A DNA stretch of 49,265 bases, taken from positions 1 to 49,265 of the forward strand of contig CAJFHG010000018.1 of assembly GCA_904379015.1 (NCBI GenBank), read 5' to 3'. Shown piece after piece: positions 11,001-19,575 of the stretch; within the stretch, counting starts at the first letter, position 1, and every line of letters begins with the position of its first letter. Made by a program: the position numbers and the translations under genes. The notes below the pieces were generated by a model that saw only the letters and a program-made list of their open reading frames with translations, searched no databases and was not told the origin of the DNA. The stretch comes from Candidatus Paralachnospira caecorum. GTDB lineage: Bacteria; Bacillota; Clostridia; Lachnospirales; Lachnospiraceae.

Positions 11001-12590
11001 CTAGCCGTAAAGTTTTCTGAACTCAGCAGGATTCAGCCCTGTTGCTTTATGGAATACAGAGGTAAAATGCTTTCTGTCATTATACCCGACCTTCTCGCAG
11101 ATTTCAGAAACAGGAAGATTGGTCTCCCGGAGAAGATTTTTGGCCTCGTCGATCCGGACGCGGGTCAGATATTTTGAAAATCCTTCCCCGGTCTCTTTTT
11201 TGAACATGGCGCTGAAATAGCTGACGCTGAACCCTGTCGCCTCGCAGATCTCCTCCAGAGTGATGGGCTCGTTAAAATGCTCCATGATATAACGCTTGGC
11301 GATCCGTACCGGTCTTCCGGTCTCGTTTTTCTTCTGCTCCAGCAGGTTTTCCATCGTTTCCCTCTGAAAGTTTTTCAGCGTATCGAACAGCTCCGCGCTT
11401 TTGCCGCACTGATCCAGATCAGCCAGATATTCCTTTCTCTGCTCCTCTGTCATGCCGCTGCCCATACTGATGGCAAATACCTTTCCTGCTTCCAGCACCG
11501 CTCCGAACAGCTCTCTTCCGCAGATGCCCGGAATCCCGCCGATGCGCTGCCTGAACTGCAGAAGCGCCATATCCGCTTTTTCCAGGCTCATTTTCTCCAC
11601 CGCGTCGTCGATCATCCTTTTATACTGCTCTGTCAGCACCTGGGCGGACAGGCCGCAGCCCTTGGGGCGCTTTTTCAGCACGCCTCCCGTCCCTTCCTGG
11701 AACCGTTCCAGCAGGATTTCCCGGGCCATTTTCACCGAATCAAGCAGCCGGGCCGGATTTGACACCTCAGTGCCCAGAGCCATGGACAGCGCGACGTTGC
11801 CCCAGAGATCTTTCTGCCCCTCCAGCTCATTCTGAACATTTCTGTAACCCTTGTCAAGCTTTCCCCTCTCATCTTCGTTATAATTAACAATTCCATATCC
11901 CGTGTATTCTTCAAATTCAAAAACCAGCTCTCTGCTGAGCTTCCCGATCCCTGCCGTGACCGTTTTCTTGATTTTATCCTGGATGGTCTCCAGCGCCGGT
12001 TTGCTGATGCTTTTTCTGCTGCAGTCTATTTTGATCAGAAAGATCCTGTAATACTCCCCGTCCCCTTTGAAATAATAGGAAGTCTCCAGACTATCCCTTG
12101 TAATTCCTCCCCCCGCGCCCCGCAAAACGTCCGATATCAGGCTTCTTCTGATCCGTTCTCTGTCTTTCTGCCGGCTTTCCTGATTCTCAAAGGCTCTGAC
12201 ATGTTCTGTTCTGCGCGCCCTGCACCGTTCACCCAGCATCTCCAGAGTGCTGGTCAGCTCTTCCTTATTAATTGGTTTCAAAAGATAATTTCCCACTCCG
12301 AATTTGATAGCGCTCTGCGCGTATTCAAAATGCGCATAGCCGCTGATGATGATCACTTCCAGCTGGGGCTGCAGCTTTTTGGCCCGCTCGATCAGCTCCA
12401 GGCCTCCGCATCCCGGCATCCGGATATCCGTGATCAGAATGTCCGGCCTGACTTCTCTGATCAGTTCCAGCGCCTCCAGGCCGTTTGAAGCAACGCCGGC
12501 TACTTCCATTCCAAGCGCCTTCCAGTCCGCCAGCGCCTGAACAAGACGGCAGATCAGCTCTTCGTCATCTGAGATAACCACTTTCAGCAT
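11001..12590 (-). CDS. YesN-type response regulator, REC plus AraC DNA-binding domain
   Basis: Transcription regulator paired with the adjacent kinase. Residues 1-120 form a receiver domain (VVISDDEELIC acidic pair; ILITDIRMP with the phosphorylated Asp; LLKPINKEEL with the conserved Lys). A long linker of about 280 residues follows, and the last 100 residues are two AraC helix-turn-helix units (PITLEEICEATGFSVSYFS and LPVSEICEKVGYNDRKHFTS). The start at 12590 (MLKVVISDDEE) has GAGGAAAAC upstream; the longer frame lacks a ribosome site. It follows the binding-protein gene after a terminator and precedes the kinase by 16 bp. Its likely target is the sugar-transport operon upstream. Confidence 0.93.
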   Translation of the reverse strand: MLKVVISDDEELICRLVQALADWKALGMEVAGVASNGLEALELIREVRPDILITDIRMPGCGGLELIERAKKLQPQLEVIIISGYAHFEYAQSAIKFGVGNYLLKPINKEELTSTLEMLGERCRARRTEHVRAFENQESRQKDRERIRRSLISDVLRGAGGGITRDSLETSYYFKGDGEYYRIFLIKIDCSRKSISKPALETIQDKIKKTVTAGIGKLSRELVFEFEEYTGYGIVNYNEDERGKLDKGYRNVQNELEGQKDLWGNVALSMALGTEVSNPARLLDSVKMAREILLERFQEGTGGVLKKRPKGCGLSAQVLTEQYKRMIDDAVEKMSLEKADMALLQFRQRIGGIPGICGRELFGAVLEAGKVFAISMGSGMTEEQRKEYLADLDQCGKSAELFDTLKNFQRETMENLLEQKKNETGRPVRIAKRYIMEHFNEPITLEEICEATGFSVSYFSAMFKKETGEGFSKYLTRVRIDEAKNLLRETNLPVSEICEKVGYNDRKHFTSVFHKATGLNPAEFRKLYG

Positions 12591-12687
12591 GATGTTTTCC
12601 TCGCTTCTGTACTGCTTCTGTATGACAAAATGATACAATCAGACCAAGCTTCCGCCTGTATCCGTGGAATTCATGTTCCGCGTAATA

Positions 12688-12718
12688 TAAAAGACGGCGG
12701 ACCACCGGCCCACCGTCT
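12688..12718 (-). terminator. Terminator after the sugar-binding lipoprotein gene
   Basis: Minus strand: AGACGGTGGGCC pairs with GGTCCGCCGTCT (G-U pairs allowed), followed by TTTTAT. It separates the transport genes from the regulator genes, so some read-through or a separate promoter must serve the latter. Confidence 0.75.
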
Positions 12719-12748
12719 CATTATAACACACTATTTGCTGTGCAGAAA

Positions 12749-13768
12749 TTACTGCAGAGAATCCGCGTTGATAACAGAAACGCCTGTATCTGTTACTTCG
12801 CCGCCCAGATCTTCGCCGTTTACAGCCGCTACAGCAGCCTTAACGCCTTCATAACCCATTACGTCGGGGTTCTGCGCCATTGTGCAGAGCAGATAGCCTT
12901 CCTTGATCAGACCGGTGATCGCATCAGACTTATCGAAGCCAACGCCAACGATGTCAGCATTGCCGGATGCCTTGATGGCATTGCCTGTACCAGTTGTGGA
13001 ACCTTCGTTGCAGCCGAAGATACCAACTACGCCCTGAGTGATGTAGTTCTCAGCGATTGTCTGAGATTTCGCAGCATCACCTTCGCCGTACTGAGTCTCA
13101 AGCAGTTCGAAATCGGTTCCTTCAAAAGCAGAACGGAATCCTGTCTCACGCTGTACAGTAGAATCTGTAGAAGCGTTTACGTTTACGATACCGATGGAAC
13201 CGGAAGTGATGCCTTTTTCTTCCAGAGCTTTGATCATCTCTTCACCAGCCAGCTTGCCGGCAGCTTCATTGTCTGTGGAGAAAGTAGCTTCTGCGTCTAC
13301 ATTTGCAGGAGAGTCAACGTATACCAGCTTGATTCCCTGATTTACTGCTTCCTGAAGAGCGGAAGAGATCGCATCGGGGCCGTTCGCTGCTACGATGATC
13401 GCGTCCGCGCCTGCGGATACCGCATTGTTTACACACTCGATCTGCTGAGCATCATCCTTCGTGTTGGGAGCCATGAACTGAACCTCTACGCCAAGCTCCT
13501 TAGCAGCTTCCTGTGCGCCCTCGTTCAGAGTTACCCAATGCTGGTCGATGGAATCCATGGTGATCAGAGCGATCAGCATATCGCTGTTGTCTGCCGCCGC
13601 CTCAGTTGTGTCTTCCGCAGCATCAGCCGCTTCCGTGGTGTCTTCCTCAGCCGCCTCGGTTGTTTTGGGAGCCGCAGTTGTTTCGTCATCACTGCTGCCG
13701 CCGCAGCCGGCCATCATGCCGACTACCATGCATGCTGCGCAAAATACTGCCAACATTTTCTTTTTCAT
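12749..13768 (-). CDS. Sugar ABC transporter substrate-binding lipoprotein
   Basis: Extracellular sugar receptor. 339 residues: a signal peptide with lipobox (VVGMMAGCGG, Cys about 21), an unusually acidic Thr/Glu/Ala-rich linker of about 40 residues (repeated DTTEAA), then a Peripla_BP_4-type fold (LIALITMDSIDQHW; AQQIECVNNAVSAGADAIIV; GIFGCNEGSTTGTGNAIKAS; GVGFDKSDAITGLI). The third gene of the ATPase-permease-receptor operon, ended by a terminator. Sugar specificity (ribose, galactose or another pentose or hexose) cannot be read from the sequence. Codon use looks that of a highly expressed gene. Confidence 0.93.
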   Translation of the reverse strand: MKKKMLAVFCAACMVVGMMAGCGGSSDDETTAAPKTTEAAEEDTTEAADAAEDTTEAAADNSDMLIALITMDSIDQHWVTLNEGAQEAAKELGVEVQFMAPNTKDDAQQIECVNNAVSAGADAIIVAANGPDAISSALQEAVNQGIKLVYVDSPANVDAEATFSTDNEAAGKLAGEEMIKALEEKGITSGSIGIVNVNASTDSTVQRETGFRSAFEGTDFELLETQYGEGDAAKSQTIAENYITQGVVGIFGCNEGSTTGTGNAIKASGNADIVGVGFDKSDAITGLIKEGYLLCTMAQNPDVMGYEGVKAAVAAVNGEDLGGEVTDTGVSVINADSLQ

Positions 13769-13844
13769 TTTTTGTTTTCCTCCTTTTTTCTTAGAAAGTT
13801 TTATTATAGAGCTGCATTCACAGCTTCTAAGCGAATCATGTCAG

Positions 13845-14858
13845 TTAAACTGCCTTTTTCTTGAACACGCCGCGGCGTACCACAACGTCAAGCAGAACAG
13901 CCAGTACCACGATGATACCGATTACCAGTCTCTGGATTCCTACCTGAGCGCCGATCATGTTCAGGCCGTTCTCCAGTGTCTGCCATACAGCAGCGCCTGC
14001 AAGTGTACCAAGCAGGAGTCCGGTTCCGCCCAGAGGGGAGATTCCGCCGATAACGCCGGTGGCAACTGCGTACATCTCATATGTATTTCCTGCCTCCATG
14101 TTGCCCATGTTTGCCTGTCCGCAAAGGATCAGACCAACAACGCATGCGCAGAAAGCGCTGACCAGATAAGTCTTTGTGATCGTCGCAACGACATTCACGC
14201 CGGACAGCTTCGCCGCTTCAATATTGGAACCTACCGCATAGATATGACGGCCTGTCCTGGTCTTCTGAAGCAGGAAGAAGAAAATGATAAAGAGCACGAT
14301 CGCGATCCAGAACGCATTGTAAATGCCAAGCGTCTTTCCATAATAGAAGAAATTCTGGAATACATTCGCAGCCTCCTGTCCGATACCGGAGCTGATCGCG
14401 TCTGTGTTTCTGTTGCCGTTTACCATGTAGGCGATACCTCTGGCCACAAACATGGTTCCCAGTGTGGCGATGAACGGAGGCAGCTGGCATTTTCCAACCA
14501 GGAATCCGTTGATCACGCCGATCACCAGACAGCAGACCAGGGTGATCAGGATCGCAACGATCGGGTTCACGCCGGCGCACATCAGGGTAGCGGAAAGCAT
14601 TGCGCTCATACCAACTACGGAACCAAGGGAAAGGTCAATGTTTCCTGTGATCAGAATGTAGCTCTGTCCAATACCGATGATCAGGTATTTCGCCATAGAA
14701 CGCAGCAGGTTCATAATATTATTTCCGGTAAACACCTGATTGTTAATAAGGCCGAATACAAGATATATAATGATAAATCCGGCAAACGCAGTCAGCGCGC
14801 CGCCCATACCGCGGATGCTCAGGATCCGCTTCACAGCACTAGGTTGTTTCTGTTTCAT
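13845..14858 (-). CDS. Sugar ABC transporter permease (RbsC/MglC type)
   Basis: Membrane channel of the sugar importer. 337 residues with about eight to ten hydrophobic segments. Family signatures: GNIDLSLGSVVGMSAML, PPFIATLGTMFVARGIAYM and the late loop SGVNVVATITKTYLVSAF; GGISPLGGTGLLLGTLAGA is typical of BPD_transp_2 proteins. Its start codon overlaps the ATPase stop at 14858, so the two are translationally coupled. About 75 bp separate it from the receptor gene. Confidence 0.93.
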   Translation of the reverse strand: MKQKQPSAVKRILSIRGMGGALTAFAGFIIIYLVFGLINNQVFTGNNIMNLLRSMAKYLIIGIGQSYILITGNIDLSLGSVVGMSAMLSATLMCAGVNPIVAILITLVCCLVIGVINGFLVGKCQLPPFIATLGTMFVARGIAYMVNGNRNTDAISSGIGQEAANVFQNFFYYGKTLGIYNAFWIAIVLFIIFFFLLQKTRTGRHIYAVGSNIEAAKLSGVNVVATITKTYLVSAFCACVVGLILCGQANMGNMEAGNTYEMYAVATGVIGGISPLGGTGLLLGTLAGAAVWQTLENGLNMIGAQVGIQRLVIGIIVVLAVLLDVVVRRGVFKKKAV

Positions 14859-16396
14859 TACTCTGCCCCTCCTTCTTTTTCTCCGTCGGCAATTTTCTTT
14901 TCAAACCTTGTGGCCAGGGTCAGGATCTCACTCTGAGTCGCTTCCTCAGCCATCAGCTCTCCTGTGATCCTTCCGTCGCACATGACAATGATCCTGTCTG
15001 CGATTCCCATGACCTCCGGCATCTCGGAGGAAACGAACATAACCGCGATGCCTTCCTGTTTCAGCTTGTTCATCAGGTTGTAAATCTCAACTTTCGCGGC
15101 GACGTCGATTCCTCTGGTCGGTTCATCAAAAATAACCACCTTGGAATTTCTCGCCAGCCACTTCCCGACTACCACTTTCTGCTGATTACCGCCTGAAAGA
15201 TTGGCAGCATTGACCTCTACATTGGGGGTCTTGATCTTCAGATTCTTTACAGCCTCGTCGCACATTTCCGTTTCTTTTTTATTGCTGACCACGCCCAGCT
15301 TATTGCAGAGCAGATCCAGATTCGGAAGCGCGATATTGTGCCGGATGCTCAGCTTGGTGCAGAGCCCATCTTTCTTTCTGTCCTCCGGCGCCAGTACGAT
15401 TCCGGCCTTGATCGCGTCCTGAGGATTGTGGACCTTGACCTCTTGTCCATTCAGGATGATCTGTCCGCTTTCCTTGGGGTCCACGCCGAAGATCGCCCGT
15501 GTAGTCTCTGTACGGCCAGCTCCCATCAGGCCCGCGAATCCGACAATCTCACCCTCATACAGGGAGAAATTGATATCTCTTACCATACGGCCCGCATTGA
15601 GGTTCTTGACTTCGAAGATTTTCTTTCCCTTTTCGCATTTCACTCTGGGGAATTTTTCCTTGATCTCACGGCCGACCATATTCGCGATGATCTCATCCAT
15701 GGTCGTGTCCTTAAAATTCATGGATGTTATGTACTGTCCGTCACGCATGATCGTCACACGGTCGACAATGTGCTGAAGTTCTTCCAGTCTGTGGGAAATA
15801 TAGACGATCCCGCAGCCCTTCGCTCTCAGGTCTTTGATGATCCTGAACAGATCTTCAATCTCTCTCGCTGTCAGCGCTGATGTAGGCTCGTCCATGATCA
15901 GAATCTTGGCGTTGGTTGAAAGCGCCTTGGCAATTTCCACCATCTGCTGCTTTGATACAGGAAGATCTCCTACAACCTGAGTGGGGCTCAGATCGATCTC
16001 CAGATCATCCAGAATCCTCTGAGCTTCTTTTTCCATTTCTCTGCTGGCAACCAGACCGCCGTGTAATTTTTCCCTTCCGAGGAACATATTTTCTGTCACG
16101 GAAAGGTGCTTGCACATGTTAAGTTCCTGATGGATAATCGCGACACCAGCTTCCTGAGCCTGTTTCGGAGTCAGGTCGCGGTACTCTTTTCCGAAAATCT
16201 TCATCGTGCCGCTATCTCTCGTATAAACGCCGCTCAGAATCTTCATCAGTGTGCTTTTTCCAGCTCCGTTCTCACCCAGAAGAGCCATTACCTCTCCTGA
16301 ACGAAGCTCAAACCGAACATTGTCCAATGCTTTCACGCCGGGGAAGGTTTTGGTGATGTTCTCCATAGAGACAATTACTTCATTCATTTTTCTCAT
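14858..16396 (-). CDS. Sugar ABC transporter ATP-binding protein (RbsA/MglA type)
   Basis: Energises sugar import. 512 residues with two cassettes, both motif-complete at the expected places: Walker A GENGAGKSTLMKIL and the diverged second-half GLMGAGRTET usual for RbsA; signatures LPVSKQQMVEIAKAL and LSGGNQQKVVVGKWL; Walker B ILIMDEPTSAL and VVIFDEPTRGID. This makes a clear contrast with the degenerate homologue at 8421-9929. First gene of the transport operon. The start may be the ATG at 16396 or the one three codons later; a G-rich ribosome site precedes both. A TATACT at about -50 could be its -10 box. Confidence 0.95.
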   Translation of the reverse strand: MRKMNEVIVSMENITKTFPGVKALDNVRFELRSGEVMALLGENGAGKSTLMKILSGVYTRDSGTMKIFGKEYRDLTPKQAQEAGVAIIHQELNMCKHLSVTENMFLGREKLHGGLVASREMEKEAQRILDDLEIDLSPTQVVGDLPVSKQQMVEIAKALSTNAKILIMDEPTSALTAREIEDLFRIIKDLRAKGCGIVYISHRLEELQHIVDRVTIMRDGQYITSMNFKDTTMDEIIANMVGREIKEKFPRVKCEKGKKIFEVKNLNAGRMVRDINFSLYEGEIVGFAGLMGAGRTETTRAIFGVDPKESGQIILNGQEVKVHNPQDAIKAGIVLAPEDRKKDGLCTKLSIRHNIALPNLDLLCNKLGVVSNKKETEMCDEAVKNLKIKTPNVEVNAANLSGGNQQKVVVGKWLARNSKVVIFDEPTRGIDVAAKVEIYNLMNKLKQEGIAVMFVSSEMPEVMGIADRIIVMCDGRITGELMAEEATQSEILTLATRFEKKIADGEKEGGAE

Positions 16397-16601
16397 ACCC
16401 CCGTCCTTTTTACTGTAATTCGGTATCTCATCACTGATAACAGTATAACAGAAGGTTTTTAAGGTAATAAGGTGGTGGTTTTTCGTTTTATGGGGGGTTT
16501 TTTATGCATTTTCAACAATCAATCAAAAAATACTCCCCCTTCTTATAGGGCGTTTTTTTTCGATTCCTGTGTTCTTTCTTTTCTATGTCTGATATTTCGC
16601 C

Positions 16602-16639
16602 AAAAAAAGAACGGCAGACACTCAAAAATCCGCCGTTCT
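16602..16639 (-). terminator. Terminator after the ketopantoate reductase-like gene
   Basis: Minus strand: AGAACGGC (16639-16632) pairs with GCCGTTCT (16615-16608) around a 16-base loop, followed by TTTTTTT. It ends the unit containing the AGCS carrier and the reductase, just ahead of the sugar-transport operon. Confidence 0.75.
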
Positions 16640-16659
16640 GCAAAAATTCAGTTTTGCTG

Positions 16660-17580
16660 TCATTCAAACAAACCGTCATTCTTTTCTTCAAGCGACTTGA
16701 TCATATAATAAGTAAATTCATTATAAGGTGTCGCGATGCCCAGCTCTTTTCCCATCCGCATGATCACGCCGGAGAACATATCAATTTCTGTATGCCGCCC
16801 CGCATCGAGATCCTGCAGAGTCGAAAATCTCGCTTTGAGAGAAAAGCCAGAATTCCTGGCCGCCGGAATACTCTGATCAGAAAGATCGATGCCCTTCGCC
16901 CTGGCCACTTCCTCCACTTCTTTTCTCAGATTCCGCCGGATGGCATCCAGATACTCGCTTTTGTCGTAAGCGCCGAATCCGCATCCTACCATGGCCTGGG
17001 GCAGGTTATTTCCAATATTCAGCATATACTTGCACCAGATTTCCCGGATGATATCCTCACACACAATATAATGGACCTGAGACCCCTCCAGCAGAGCGGC
17101 AATAGCCTGGATCCGTTCCGTTTTCTGCCGGTCCGCTTCTCCGAACAGTACGCCCAGCGTCGCCGCCGGATCAAAGACCACCTGATTTTCTCTGCGCTCG
17201 GAGGCGATCTTCATCACGGAATAGACCATATGCTCCATGCCGATCCGTTCTCCCACGATTTCCTCGCTGTCCACCCCGTTGAGTACGCTCATGACCACCG
17301 TATGGCGGTCCGTCACCTGCGCGATCTCCTCCAGGCTCGTTTTCAGCGCTCCGTATTTGACCGCCACCACCAGAAGGTCCGCCCCGCGCGCCTCCTCCGG
17401 CGTTCTGACGCAGGGCTTTATGAGGCTTCCGTTGACGACAATGCCTTCCTGTTCCAGCCTTGCTTTCCGTTCTCCGTCAGCGACGACCCAGAGCCTGTCT
17501 CCCAGTTTCTCATGGAGGCCCCAGATAAAATAACTGCCGACCGCCCCCGCGCCCATCACTGCAACTGTCCTGATTTCCAT
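16660..17580 (-). CDS. 2-dehydropantoate 2-reductase family protein
   Basis: ApbA/PanE-family NADPH-dependent reductase. The N-terminus VAVMGAGAVGSYF is a Rossmann nucleotide-binding loop (GxGxxG). Further family blocks are LLVVAVKYGALKT, MSVLNGVDSEEIVGERIG and the C-terminal IWCKYMLNIGNNLPQAMVG and HTEIDMFSGVIMRMG. About 306 residues, normal length. The start at 17580 (MEIRTVAVMG) has GGGAGGG upstream. It follows the AGCS carrier by 42 bp. The family contains several paralogues that do not act on ketopantoate and no other pantothenate gene is nearby, so panE is not assigned with certainty. Confidence 0.85.
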   Translation of the reverse strand: MEIRTVAVMGAGAVGSYFIWGLHEKLGDRLWVVADGERKARLEQEGIVVNGSLIKPCVRTPEEARGADLLVVAVKYGALKTSLEEIAQVTDRHTVVMSVLNGVDSEEIVGERIGMEHMVYSVMKIASERRENQVVFDPAATLGVLFGEADRQKTERIQAIAALLEGSQVHYIVCEDIIREIWCKYMLNIGNNLPQAMVGCGFGAYDKSEYLDAIRRNLRKEVEEVARAKGIDLSDQSIPAARNSGFSLKARFSTLQDLDAGRHTEIDMFSGVIMRMGKELGIATPYNEFTYYMIKSLEEKNDGLFE

Positions 17581-17622
17581 TCTGCTTCTTCCCTCCCAAT
17601 TCATATTTTCATTTTGCCTTGT

Positions 17623-18999
17623 TTATTCTTTTCTGACTTCCCTTCCCTTTGCCGAATAGGTCTTGCAGATCTTCACCACTACGCCGCTCAGGGCCAGAAG
17701 GGCCAGCGCGTTGGGAATGACCATCAGGCCGTTGAAGAAATCAGCCAAAGACCATACCAGATTCACCTTGAGCGTAGAACCTACTATAATAAATACGATT
17801 ACCAGCAGCGAATACACCTTCGCTCCCTTCCTGCCGAACAGGTACTTCGCGTTGATCTCTCCGAAAAAATGCCACCCCAGAATCGTCGAGAAGGCGAAGA
17901 ACAGAAGGCAGATCGCCACAAAGATATCTCCAAAGCTTCCAAAATCCGAAGTAAACGCTGCCTGTGTCAGGGCAGTTCCCTCTTTTCCGCTGCCCAGGAC
18001 ACCGGATGTCAGGATGGAAAACACCGTCAGATTTAATATAATGAAGGTATCGATAAACACGCTGATCATAGCGGTCAGTCCCTGTTCATGAGGGTTCTTT
18101 GCCGTCGCCCTCGCGTGGGCGTGGGGCGTGGAGCCCATGCCCGCCTCATTGGAGAACAGGCCTCTGGCCACACCGTAGCGGATTGCCTCCCTGACGGCAA
18201 TGCCGGCGCCGGCGCCCAGCACCGCCCGGGGACTGAAGGCGCCCACAAAGATCATCCGGATCGCTTCCGGAAGCTGTGTGATGTTCATCAGGATCAGCGC
18301 CAGACTGCCCACAATATAGAAGCCTGCCATAAAGGGCACCATCTTTTCCACCACAGAAGCCAGACGGGATGTGCCTCCTATGAAAATGAAGGCGGCGATC
18401 ACTGCCAGAATGATCCCGATTATAATAGGAGGAATGTCGATATTCCGCGCCTGGAACACCTCCGAAAAGGCCGCCCCGATGGAATTGGACTGGACCATAT
18501 TTCCCATGAAGCCCAGCGCCAGAATGATCAGCACAGCAAAAACCGCTGCCAGGACACGTCCGAACTTTCCCTTAAAGGCTGCCCGGATATAATAAATCGG
18601 TCCGCCGGTCACCTCGCCGTCCACAACCGTCTTGTATTTCTGTGCCAGGGTCGCCTCCGCGTAGATGGTCGCCATTCCGAAAAAAGCCGACAGCCACATC
18701 CAGAAGATCGCGCCGGGGCCGCCGCCTACAAGAGCCGTAGCGGCGCCGGCAAGGTTTCCGGTTCCCACCTGAGCCGCAATGGCCGTCGCCAGAGACTGAA
18801 ACGGCGTCATCTCACCCTTTCCGCCCTTTTTCCCCTTCATACTGAAATGGCCGAAGACCAGGCGGCAGCCCTCGCCGAATTTTCTCACCTGAATAAACTT
18901 CAGACGGATCGTAAAAAAGATCCCGGTTCCGCACAAAAGAACGATCAAGATCACATTCCACAGATAATCATTTGCCTTGTCAATCACTTCCAGCAGCAT
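17623..18999 (-). CDS. Sodium:alanine/glycine symporter (AGCS family)
   Basis: Sodium-coupled uptake of small neutral amino acids (alanine, glycine). 458 residues with about eleven hydrophobic segments. AGCS signatures: TPFQSLATAIAAQVGTGNLA, GGPGAIFWMWLSAFFGMATI, GGPIYYI, and NEAGMGSTPHAHARA in the middle. A reasonable sigma-A promoter lies 43 bp upstream and GAGAGGAAATT precedes the ATG. Co-transcribed with the reductase gene downstream. Confidence 0.94.
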   Translation of the reverse strand: MLLEVIDKANDYLWNVILIVLLCGTGIFFTIRLKFIQVRKFGEGCRLVFGHFSMKGKKGGKGEMTPFQSLATAIAAQVGTGNLAGAATALVGGGPGAIFWMWLSAFFGMATIYAEATLAQKYKTVVDGEVTGGPIYYIRAAFKGKFGRVLAAVFAVLIILALGFMGNMVQSNSIGAAFSEVFQARNIDIPPIIIGIILAVIAAFIFIGGTSRLASVVEKMVPFMAGFYIVGSLALILMNITQLPEAIRMIFVGAFSPRAVLGAGAGIAVREAIRYGVARGLFSNEAGMGSTPHAHARATAKNPHEQGLTAMISVFIDTFIILNLTVFSILTSGVLGSGKEGTALTQAAFTSDFGSFGDIFVAICLLFFAFSTILGWHFFGEINAKYLFGRKGAKVYSLLVIVFIIVGSTLKVNLVWSLADFFNGLMVIPNALALLALSGVVVKICKTYSAKGREVRKE

Positions 19000-19041
19000 A
19001 ATTTCCTCTCTTTCGTATCCTGTTCACTGTCTGCCCGCATA

Positions 19042-19070
19042 AAAATAGCATAAAGTTCCTTAAAAAGCAA
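19042..19070 (-). promoter_or_regulatory. Probable promoter of the AGCS carrier gene
   Basis: Minus strand: -35 TTGCTT (19070-19065), 17-bp spacer, -10 TATTTT (19047-19042). Two mismatches per box. Confidence 0.5.
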
Positions 19071-19102
19071 GTATTATTTGTCCCGTCCCGGCATTTCAGC
19101 CG

Positions 19103-19131
19103 AAAAAAGACGCCCAAACGATCCGGGCGCC
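19103..19131 (-). terminator. Terminator downstream of the helicase/small-protein unit
   Basis: Minus strand: GGCGCCC (19131-19125) pairs with GGGCGTC (19115-19109), then TTTTTT. A second inverted repeat, CCGGCAT/ATGCCGG (19149-19171), lies just before it. Together they close transcription coming from 19265-21957. Confidence 0.7.
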
Positions 19132-19264
19132 TTTCCGTTTAGTAGCCTCCGGCATTCACATAGGATGCCGGCTTTATTTTGTAATCATTTGGAATTATGT
19201 TGTCTGAACAGCAGTGATGTCTTTTGAGAGACGGAAGATTTGAAACACGGAAGGCTCTTTGTCC

Positions 19265-19504
19265 TTACGCCTCTCCGTCATACATAAACATAACCAGTCT
19301 CTTGACATCCTCAGGTTCATGGGCAATGATCTCCATCTCTCCGATCGTAGGATCCGCAAATACGCTGGACAGCGCCACATACTGAGTCAGCTTTGACTTC
19401 AGGTTCAGTCTGTCGCCTTCATCGGTGATCAGCTCTACTTTGCCTTTGCATTCATCGATTACCTTAAAAAACTTATCCACGTCTTTGATATTCTGAATTT
19501 TCAT
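19265..19504 (-). CDS. Small conserved protein of unknown function
   Basis: 79 residues, start ATG at 19504 with GGAG upstream; the longer frame that overlaps the helicase 3' end has no ribosome site. Two short patches look conserved in Lachnospiraceae from memory: IKDVDKFFKVIDECKGKVEL and DEGDRLNLKSKLTQYVALS. Homologues are sometimes mislabelled polya polymerase; nothing here supports that. No signal peptide or membrane segment. It follows the helicase gene by 71 bp. Confidence 0.75.
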   Translation of the reverse strand: MKIQNIKDVDKFFKVIDECKGKVELITDEGDRLNLKSKLTQYVALSSVFADPTIGEMEIIAHEPEDVKRLVMFMYDGEA

Positions 19505-19575
19505 TTTCAATTTTCTCCTTTCTTTTTTGTTGGCCTCATCATAGCACACTGGCTTTGATTTGTAAATAAGTTCTG